Source: Lachnospiraceae bacterium (GTDB lineage: Bacteria; Bacillota; Clostridia; Lachnospirales; Lachnospiraceae). Taken from it: a DNA stretch of 21,962 bases. The DNA lies in assembly GCA_003447895.1 (NCBI GenBank), contig DLYC01000292.1:1-21962 (forward strand), read 5' to 3'. The notes below the pieces were generated by a model. That model searched no databases. It was not told where the DNA came from and saw only the letters and a list, made by a program, of their open reading frames with translations. Positions 1 to 5,966 of the stretch are shown piece after piece (position 1 is the stretch's first letter; every line of letters starts with the position of its first letter). The translations under genes were made by a program, and so were the position numbers.

Positions 1-189
1 ACCTGCTCCTGCTCCCACTTCATGGACCCCGAGCTCTTTAAAAAGACGATCGGCGAGGCGGCAAAAGATGCCCACAAGAGGCTCCGCCAGGTGGAATTCC
101 GCACGCAGGCGCCCGACCACCCGATCCTGTGGTCGTCCGATGAGTCCTATTACCTCAAGTTCTATATTTTCCAGCTCGTTGAAGAATAG
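1..189 (+). CDS. Class I SAM-dependent rRNA methyltransferase, RlmI-like (3' end only)
   Basis: Only the last 62 codons are present; the frame is open from base 1 to a TAG at 187-189. The fragment begins TCSCSHFM and contains APDHP followed by ESYYLKFYIFQLVEE. This matches the C-terminal part of the RlmI/YwbD family, where a T-x-S-C-S segment carries the catalytic cysteine region and a Q-x-x-DHP motif precedes a YLK strand. Known members methylate C5 of a cytosine in 23S rRNA using S-adenosylmethionine. The SAM-binding Rossmann part and the N-terminal PUA domain lie outside the window, so the family is recognised from its tail alone. The gene is convergent with the minus-strand kinase; only 2 bp separate the two stop codons. 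The stop is followed by a perfect palindrome without a U-tract. Confidence 0.75.
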   Translation, partial: TCSCSHFMDPELFKKTIGEAAKDAHKRLRQVEFRTQAPDHPILWSSDESYYLKFYIFQLVEE

Positions 190-215
190 AGTCAGGGGGA
201 CTGTCCCCCTGACTC
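189..215. repeat. Perfect 27-bp palindrome between convergent genes
   Basis: Arms GAGTCAGGGGGA (189-200) and TCCCCCTGACTC (204-215) are perfectly complementary around the loop CTG. The hairpin starts in the last base of the methyltransferase stop codon and contains the stop codon of the kinase gene (complement of 192-194), so it encodes the kinase C-terminus ESGGQSP. Neither strand has a T-run after the stem, so it is not a textbook intrinsic terminator. It may still end transcription in both directions or be a dispersed REP-like palindrome. The structure is seen directly; the role is inferred. Confidence 0.85.
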
Positions 216-2792
216 ACCTGCGCTCTCTTCCAGCGGCAGACTCTCCAGGACCGACAGGTCCTCGATCGGATTTCCCTCAAGATACAGTCTTCTGAGCGCG
301 CGCATATCCTTCAGCGCGGAGATGTCGCGGATCCGGTTGCCGCGAAGATCGAGATAGGCCAGTGCTTTCAGGCCGGAAAGGGGCTCCACATCACCTGACA
401 GGGCATTTTCGCTCACGTCGAGATAGGAGATCCTCACAAGGCCGAAAAGAGGCGACAGATCGGTAATCTCATTTTGGCCCGCGTCCAAGGATGTCAGCCT
501 CTTCATAGCTGACACAGGGGCAAGGTCCGTGAGGCCGCAGTCCCGGACATCCAGCCATGTGATCCCGGTGAGGCCGGAGAGCGGCGCAAGGCTTCCGACC
601 GGATTGTGCTGCAGGTCCAGCTCCTCCAAGCGGACCATGCCCGACAGCGCCCCGAGATCACTGATCCCGTTGGTCTCAAGATAGAGGCGCCTGAGCTGTG
701 TGAGGCCGGAGAGCGGCGTCAGATCGGCAATGTGGTTATCGCTTAAGTAGAGCGCCGTCAGTCCGTCCATCTCACGGAGCCAGGTCCCGTCTGTAAGCCC
801 CAGCCCGCACAGGTTGAGAGCGGTGAAACGCCGCCCCTCCAGCGCGGCCCTGACCTCTTCCTCCTTCAGAGGGTTGTAGCCGATGGCCAGTTCACTGAGG
901 TCCTTCATATTTTCCAGGAAGGCGAGAGAGCGGATCTGATTGTTTCCGATCTCCAGTTTTTCCAGTTTGGTGAGCGCGCCGAGCGGCGCCGGATCGGCCG
1001 CCTCATTCTCCTCCAGGATCAGTTCCCTGAGCGCGGAGAGGCCGGAAAGAGGCGTGAGGTCCGAGATCCGGTTTGCGCCAAGATCCAGGTATTCCAGGTT
1101 TATCAGTTCTCCCAGCGCCGTGATGTCCTCTATGCCGCAGCCCCTCAGAGAGAGTTCCCGAAGGTCCCATACATCGCTGAGCAGGATCTCACCCTGTTCG
1201 ATCCCGGTGATCCTTCTCATCTCCATTTCCAGCATCGGATCCTGCCAGTTCATGGCATGATCTTCCTGCAGGGTCTGCGCCGCAGGCCGCGCCTCATTTC
1301 CTGTCTTGGGCGGGAATACGCCCGAAGAGAGAACTGCACACGCGATCACGGCTGCAAAAAAGACCGCTGCCGCAAGAATCCACCGGCCGGCGCCTTTTCG
1401 CCCGTCCGCGCGTACCTTGCGCACTCCCTTTGGCCTCGCTCTGCCCGGCTCCTTCCGCCTGATTTCCCGCGCTTCCGCGAGCGCCCTTCTGAGCTGCTCT
1501 GTCGTCTCATACCGGTCCTCAGGATTTCTCTGCGTGCAGACCGATATGATCTCCCGGAAGCTCTCCCGCGGCACAGCCCTCTCAAATTCATCGTCCGTGA
1601 TCCTGTCCAGAAGGGCAGGCGACTCTCCCGTACAGAGAAACCATAAGATGCGGCCCAGAGAATAAATGTCCGATCTCTCGTCCTGCGGCTTTCCCGCCAT
1701 CACTTCCGGCGCGCAGTAGGCCGGAGTTGCCGCTCTCACCGCGGCGGTTCCTTCTCCGCGGACCCCCGGGTCGAGCAGATAGGGGCGCTTGTCTTCATCT
1801 GCCAAAATATTGGAAGGGGAAAGGTCCGCGATGACGGCGCCGTTCTCCACGCCGTACAAAAAGCCGAGGATCTCACAGATCCCGTCCGTGATCGCCAGCA
1901 TGTCATCGGATGTCAGCTTCCCGGAGGCAACGCATTGGTCCAGGGGCGTCCCCTCGATATACTGCATGACAATGTAGTAAGTCCCGTTCTCCGAGAAGGA
2001 GTCGTAAATCTGAGGGATCCTCTCATGGCGGATTCCCGAGAGGATCTCGCTCTCGCGGCGGACCGTCTCCTCCGGGCAGATTCCCGGCTTGAACTCCTTG
2101 ACGGCCAGTCTCCTCCTGCTCCTTTTCTGCGAGGCCTCATAGACGCGGCTCATTCCGCCTTCGCCCAGGAAGGCGCCGATGGTGTAGACGCCGCCGAGCA
2201 GAGTATCACCTTCCCGGACCCGCATCATTTCAAAGGTCGGCGACCGCATGGACTCCGGAAGCTTTCCCAGCTCGATCAGGGCGTCGGACATCGTCTGCAT
2301 CGCCTTCATCGTCTCCTCATACCCGATCTTCATGTTCTGCAGGATGATGGTCTGGTTTCCGTGCGCAGTCTCATTTCGCAGGTATCGGGTATCGTAAAAG
2401 AGATCGTCGGTGAGGTCATAGCCGAGCATCCGGAGCACCGTTACGCGCCGGGCAAAAGTCCCCGGCATGCTGAAGGTCACTGTCTTTTCAAACGCGCCCG
2501 GGCCCGGGGTCCGCCTCTCTTCTTCTGTCAGGTCGAAAGTATAGACCGGCGTTTTCCCCTCGATCTCAATGGAGACGATCCTGTGCGTCTTTCGAAAGTC
2601 CTCGATCACGATCTCCATGACAATGTCCAGCATGTTGAACACTTCCGCGAGGCAGTCGCGGTTTCTCTGGTAGTCATTGTCACGGCTGACGCTCCCGTAG
2701 CGGTCCAGCCACTTCTTCTCTATATTTTCCTGATTGCGGTAATACCGCTTTGCCTCTTCCCTGTAGAAGGGCCCGCTTCTGTTCGTCTGCAA
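192..2792 (-). CDS. Receptor-like Ser/Thr protein kinase: HEPN-like N-terminus, kinase, TM helix, LRR array
   Basis: 866 aa, starting at TTG with AGGGCGG seven to ten bases upstream. Residues 1-195 are mainly helical and contain YLRNETAHGN (R139, N140, H144), a RNxxxH motif like that of HEPN domains. Residues about 200-440 are a Hanks-type kinase: glycine loop LGEGGMSRVY (209-218), ATP lysine K232, catalytic D323 and N328 in IADLSPSNIL, metal-binding D341 in DPG, APE 361-363 and SDIYSLG 374-380. The HRD histidine and arginine are missing, the catalytic-loop lysine is serine, and DFG is DPG; the essential D, N, D and K remain, so activity is plausible but not certain. A basic stretch precedes one TM helix (about 471-490), placing the kinase in the cytoplasm. 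Outside are 14 leucine-rich repeats of about 22 residues (LxxLxLxxNxIxDLxPLSGL, SDS22/internalin-like) from about 541 to 853. Ligand and substrate are unknown. Confidence 0.9.
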   Translation of the reverse strand: MQTNRSGPFYREEAKRYYRNQENIEKKWLDRYGSVSRDNDYQRNRDCLAEVFNMLDIVMEIVIEDFRKTHRIVSIEIEGKTPVYTFDLTEEERRTPGPGAFEKTVTFSMPGTFARRVTVLRMLGYDLTDDLFYDTRYLRNETAHGNQTIILQNMKIGYEETMKAMQTMSDALIELGKLPESMRSPTFEMMRVREGDTLLGGVYTIGAFLGEGGMSRVYEASQKRSRRRLAVKEFKPGICPEETVRRESEILSGIRHERIPQIYDSFSENGTYYIVMQYIEGTPLDQCVASGKLTSDDMLAITDGICEILGFLYGVENGAVIADLSPSNILADEDKRPYLLDPGVRGEGTAAVRAATPAYCAPEVMAGKPQDERSDIYSLGRILWFLCTGESPALLDRITDDEFERAVPRESFREIISVCTQRNPEDRYETTEQLRRALAEAREIRRKEPGRARPKGVRKVRADGRKGAGRWILAAAVFFAAVIACAVLSSGVFPPKTGNEARPAAQTLQEDHAMNWQDPMLEMEMRRITGIEQGEILLSDVWDLRELSLRGCGIEDITALGELINLEYLDLGANRISDLTPLSGLSALRELILEENEAADPAPLGALTKLEKLEIGNNQIRSLAFLENMKDLSELAIGYNPLKEEEVRAALEGRRFTALNLCGLGLTDGTWLREMDGLTALYLSDNHIADLTPLSGLTQLRRLYLETNGISDLGALSGMVRLEELDLQHNPVGSLAPLSGLTGITWLDVRDCGLTDLAPVSAMKRLTSLDAGQNEITDLSPLFGLVRISYLDVSENALSGDVEPLSGLKALAYLDLRGNRIRDISALKDMRALRRLYLEGNPIEDLSVLESLPLEESAGESGGQSP

Positions 2793-2822
2793 TTGTCCGC
2801 CCTGCTTGATACTTTTTTGTTT

Positions 2823-2851
2823 ATTCTATCCGTTTTCCGCCCCCGTGTTAA
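2823..2851 (-). promoter_or_regulatory. Sigma-70-type promoter for the kinase gene
   Basis: On the minus strand TTAACA (2846-2851) is followed after exactly 17 bp by TAGAAT (2823-2828); each hexamer is one base from consensus. The predicted start lies near 2816, giving a leader of about 25 nt before the TTG start at 2792. The -35 box overlaps the stop codon of the upstream 245-aa gene, so the kinase can be transcribed independently as well as by read-through. Confidence 0.6.
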
Positions 2852-3585
2852 GCCCGGTTCGAGGCGAAAAGGACCGGGTCGGCAGCGACCTGCGCCCCCG
2901 GCTCCACACTGATCCTTCGTCCGTCCGACAAAAGGACCGTGAACGGGTCCTGTCCCTCATTCTGGAGGAGGACATCGGTCCTTGTCCCTCTGAGGCAGGC
3001 GGGCATATAGGTCTCCGCGCAGTCGCTGTTTTCCGGCCTGAAGGAGAGCTTCCTTCTGCTGACCGGATTTATGTACATCGAGATCTCCGCGACCGGCCTC
3101 ATAATATCCTCCGCCTCGATCCTCCCCTCATTGCAGGATACGATCCGCTTGAGGTAGGGATAGTCGCACCCGCACCAGGAGAGAATGACCGCCTCCCGGT
3201 TTCCTGCTGACATAAGGGCCTCCCGGTAATCTCCCTGCCTGATGCCCTCAATCCTTCTGAGTTCCCGCTCCGCTTCGTCCAGCTCCTCCTGAACGCTCCT
3301 TTTCGTGTCGCATTCCACTTCTTTCAAAAGAGAGACAGAGCAGCTTCCCGGAATATACTCCCGGAGACTGCAGCTGTAGATGCTGTTGACCGTATAGAGG
3401 ACGATCTTTTCCTCCTCCCTCCTCCATCTTCGGATGAGAGAGGTCCGGATCTCTATGCCGCCCTCCTTTCCGGTTTCCCCGCGAAGATGGCCCTCCGCCA
3501 CGACACCCTTTTCCGCATAGTGGAGCCGCCAGTGTTCCAGCGAATAGCGGGCATCCTTTTTGCTGTCTGTTCCTGCCTTTTCCAT
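2848..3585 (-). CDS. Hypothetical protein upstream of the receptor kinase
   Basis: 245 aa, not recognised. The ATG at 3585 has AAAGGAG ten bases upstream, a good ribosome-binding site. There is no signal peptide or transmembrane helix, so it is probably cytoplasmic. Residues about 45-95 look like beta strands with many charged residues. A short acidic/basic helix (about 95-120, EELDEAERELRRIEG) is followed by a cysteine-containing part (SWCGCDYPYLKRIVSC). The last 50 residues (DVLLQNEGQDPFTVLLSDGRR) look like a small beta domain. The gene runs in the same direction as the kinase, 55 bp upstream of it, and divergently from the WYL regulator pair 95 bp away. A link with the kinase or control by the WYL proteins is therefore possible, but it rests on position only. 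Confidence 0.7.
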   Translation of the reverse strand: MEKAGTDSKKDARYSLEHWRLHYAEKGVVAEGHLRGETGKEGGIEIRTSLIRRWRREEEKIVLYTVNSIYSCSLREYIPGSCSVSLLKEVECDTKRSVQEELDEAERELRRIEGIRQGDYREALMSAGNREAVILSWCGCDYPYLKRIVSCNEGRIEAEDIMRPVAEISMYINPVSRRKLSFRPENSDCAETYMPACLRGTRTDVLLQNEGQDPFTVLLSDGRRISVEPGAQVAADPVLFASNRA

Positions 3586-3680
3586 AGATGTAATTCTCCT
3601 TTATCATTGCTCTTTGCTGCGCTATAATGGACTATATTTTATACTTATTTCGTACGTTTCCACTTGTCAGGGAGGAAGGC
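3586..3680. promoter_or_regulatory. Divergent promoter region between the 245-aa gene and the WYL operon
   Basis: A 95-bp AT-rich interval. On the plus strand TATAAT (3623-3628) is a perfect -10 hexamer; the best -35 at 17-bp spacing is TTTATC (3600-3605), only half consensus. On the minus strand CTGACA (from about 3663-3668) and several TATA-like hexamers (TATAAA, TATAGT) near 3631-3645 could serve the 245-aa gene, with poor spacing. WYL regulators often bind their own promoter region, so this is the natural operator candidate; no clear inverted repeat was found. Confidence 0.45.
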
Positions 3681-4940
3681 ATGTTTTCCGGAAAACAGAG
3701 TAAAAATGACCGCCGGCTCAGAAGAGAGGCGCTGATCCGCTATATCAAAGATCACGGACCTGTAACAAGCGCCGAGCTCTGCAGTTCTCTCGGCATGAGC
3801 CGGTCCTCCTTATCCGACGACCTGAGGGCCGTCAATCTCAAGGGGGATGTCATTCTCTCTCCCTCCAAGGGGGTCTATCTTTTTAACAGCGCGTACGCCG
3901 ACTCCTTCTCGCCCTATACCAAGATCGACCGCGAGTCCGTCCGCAAGTGGGCCATCCTCATGTCCCTTTGCCGGAATGACATGACGATCACGGAGATCCA
4001 TACGTACATCGAGAGGGCCGGAATCCTTTGCTCGAAAAATTCCCTCTACCGCTCTGTCGGCGAGCTCCAGGAAGAGGGGCTCATCACAAGGCGCTCCGAG
4101 GGCAAGAAGAGATATTATCACTCGGACTGCCTCTGTGAGACGGACCCTTCTCAGATCCGGCGCTATCAAAAGTCCCAGAAACTCAGGAGCAGAAGCGTCC
4201 ACATTGAAGATCACCGGACACTCAATGTCAAGATCAAGCACTGTATTACAAAGGAAGACGGTCCGTCCGACGACTTTCCCATGATCTCTGCCGGCAAGAT
4301 GAGCCTTCTTACGCGGGACCGGATCGAAATGCTTCAATCTTTTGAACAGCATCCGTTCACCGAAAAGGTGCTGGAGATCACCTACCGCACCAATGCCGGC
4401 GGCACGGCCTCCTGCCTTTTCCGCACCGGCCTCATCGTATTTGCCGCCGAGACCTCCCGGATCTATCTGATCGGGAAAGACAGCGAACTTCGGTACTGCG
4501 TGATCCCTCTTGACCGGATCACGGAAATTGCCCGCACGCGCCGGAACAATCCCTGCTATGACGCCACGGAGTTTCACACGCTCTATCGGGAAATGTTTCA
4601 GATTTCCGTGGAGCCGCCTGTCGACGTGCGGGTCCGCTTTGAAGACTACCCCTTTATCCGTGACAAAATAGAGCGGCTCTGCAGGATCCGGAGTTCCGGC
4701 CGGATGGAACTGACAGACGGCGAGATCATCTATACGGACAGGATCCGGGGCGAGGCGGATTTTGCCCGATTCCTTCGCAGGTTCGGCCGTTCCGCCATTG
4801 TCGAAGAGCCCCGGTCCCTGCGGCAGCGGCTCATCGATACCAGCCGCAAAGTAATCTCTCTCTACGCCTCAGAAGAAAGCGCTCCCTGCGAAGAGACGCC
4901 GGGTAGAGATCCACAAGGCGATTTGGGAAAGGAGGCTTAA
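3681..4940 (+). CDS. WYL-domain transcriptional regulator with two winged-helix segments
   Basis: 419 aa from the ATG at 3681, chosen because GGAGG lies five bases upstream. The longer in-frame reading from 3627 would start inside the -10 box. An N-terminal DeoR-like helix-turn-helix (about 10-65: ALIRYIKDHGPVTSAELCSSLGMSRSSL) is followed by a second winged-helix-like part (about 90-140: TITEIHTYIERAG, EEGLITRRSEGKKRYY). Residues about 230-310 form the WYL domain (LEITYRTN, RIYLIGKDSELRYCVIPLDRI), and the rest resembles the WYL C-terminal extension (VRVRFEDYPFIRDKIERL). Characterised WYL proteins are ligand-sensing regulators, several of them tied to nucleic-acid sensing or defence loci; the ligand here is unknown. 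The stop codon directly abuts the ATG of the next gene (TAAATG), so the two are translationally coupled and probably partners. Confidence 0.85.
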   Translation: MFSGKQSKNDRRLRREALIRYIKDHGPVTSAELCSSLGMSRSSLSDDLRAVNLKGDVILSPSKGVYLFNSAYADSFSPYTKIDRESVRKWAILMSLCRNDMTITEIHTYIERAGILCSKNSLYRSVGELQEEGLITRRSEGKKRYYHSDCLCETDPSQIRRYQKSQKLRSRSVHIEDHRTLNVKIKHCITKEDGPSDDFPMISAGKMSLLTRDRIEMLQSFEQHPFTEKVLEITYRTNAGGTASCLFRTGLIVFAAETSRIYLIGKDSELRYCVIPLDRITEIARTRRNNPCYDATEFHTLYREMFQISVEPPVDVRVRFEDYPFIRDKIERLCRIRSSGRMELTDGEIIYTDRIRGEADFARFLRRFGRSAIVEEPRSLRQRLIDTSRKVISLYASEESAPCEETPGRDPQGDLGKEA

Positions 4941-5900
4941 ATGAACCAGAAAACCTCTGCATATGAGCGGATCACGGAACTTGTGTCCCTTCTCTCCGAC
5001 TATGATTTCGAACCGACGGTCCGAAGGATCAGCCAGAAAACGGAGTGCTCTCTCTCGCAGACCAGGGAGGATCTGGCACAGCTCCACAAGCTCGGCATCA
5101 GCCTCTATCCCGCGGATGTGGCGGAGTCCCTGACAGGGACGGAGAGCCGCTATGACGACGTGATCCTGGAACTGGACTCGGACCTTCCGGTCCGAAGCTC
5201 TCTCCTTTTCCTGAACCCCATGGAGCGGTCGCTTCTTACCGACAACAAAAAGGGGCGGCTCCTGATCAAAGACGCCTCCCTGCCGGTCAGCGATTCCGTG
5301 CGCCGCCATATCGGCCACATCGAAGAAGCTATCCGTCAGCGCTGCTATATTCGTTTTATCTACCGCTCCCCTGTGATCGGACACAACGAATCGATCGAGA
5401 TCGCGCCTCTTCGCCTCTTTCTCAATACGACGGACGGCCTCTACTACTGCATCAGTATCAATGAGGAGGAGAAGATGCTCACCTACCGTCTGGACCGCAT
5501 TCTCTTCGATGTCCACATCGTAAAGAACGCGCACTATGAGGACCTGCACGAAAAGACGCTTGAGAAACTGGACTATGTGTGGGGAGCCGCCTTTGAGAAC
5601 GACAGCCCCCCGGTGCACGTCAGGCTGGAAATTCACGCAGGAACCCCCAACATCCTCACAAAGATCCGCTCGGAAACCCGCTCCCGCAGGTTCGCGTCCA
5701 TCCGCAAAGAAGGGGACTATTATATTTATGAAGACGACGTGATCGGCCTTCCCTCTTTCCGCTCCTGGGTTCTCTCCTACGGATCATCCGTCAAGGTTCT
5801 CGAGCCGTCTTCCCTGGCGGAGCAGATCCTTATCTCCTCCCGGACAAGGCTCCTCAATTACGAAGACGGAAACCGCTTTCACGATCCCGCTGCGCTCTGA
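4941..5900 (+). CDS. Second WYL-domain transcriptional regulator
   Basis: 319 aa; ATG at 4941 immediately after the stop of the first regulator, with AGGAGG inside the end of that gene. A short N-terminal helix-turn-helix (about 5-55: AYERITELVSLLSDYDF, VRRISQKTECSLSQTREDLAQL) is followed by the WYL domain (about 125-205: EEAIRQRCYIRFIYRS, EIAPLRLFL, GLYYCISI, LTYRLDRI). A C-terminal extension follows (about 220-305: VHVRLEIHAGT, YYIYEDDVIGLPSFRSWVLSYG, KVLEPSSLAEQI). It is more typical in length than its partner. The two differ in sequence and are not recent duplicates. The TGA stop lies within the stem of the operon terminator. The pair probably act together, perhaps as a heteromer, on the divergent promoter region; this is inference from gene order. 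Confidence 0.87.
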   Translation: MNQKTSAYERITELVSLLSDYDFEPTVRRISQKTECSLSQTREDLAQLHKLGISLYPADVAESLTGTESRYDDVILELDSDLPVRSSLLFLNPMERSLLTDNKKGRLLIKDASLPVSDSVRRHIGHIEEAIRQRCYIRFIYRSPVIGHNESIEIAPLRLFLNTTDGLYYCISINEEEKMLTYRLDRILFDVHIVKNAHYEDLHEKTLEKLDYVWGAAFENDSPPVHVRLEIHAGTPNILTKIRSETRSRRFASIRKEGDYYIYEDDVIGLPSFRSWVLSYGSSVKVLEPSSLAEQILISSRTRLLNYEDGNRFHDPAAL

Positions 5901-5926
5901 CCCGTGTCAGGGCGCAGCCTTTCTTT
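5889..5926 (+). terminator. Intrinsic terminator of the WYL operon
   Basis: GCTGCGC (5889-5895) pairs with GCGCAGC (5912-5918), extended by one T-G pair and CTGAC/GTCAG to a 13-bp stem closed by the tetraloop CCGT, then CCTTTCTTTC. The stem includes the stop codon of the second WYL gene. The U-rich tail is interrupted by C but the stem is strong. Confidence 0.75.
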
Positions 5927-5966
5927 CAGCTCTTTCTCTTTCGGTTCGTTCTTTCCGGAAGCCTGC

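Noticed and set aside
2853..2878. CCCGGT/ACCGGG inverted repeat near the end of the 245-aa gene
   Set aside because: Six base pairs with a 14-nt loop, inside coding sequence and without a T-run; likely chance.
1935..2912. Long plus-strand ORF (325 codons) opposite the kinase gene
   Set aside because: It is antisense to a gene with clear kinase motifs, has no ribosome-binding site or recognisable domain, and its composition mirrors the coding strand.
3627..3680. Upstream ATG extension of the first WYL gene
   Set aside because: It starts inside the -10 hexamer and lacks a ribosome-binding site, while the ATG at 3681 has GGAGG at good spacing.
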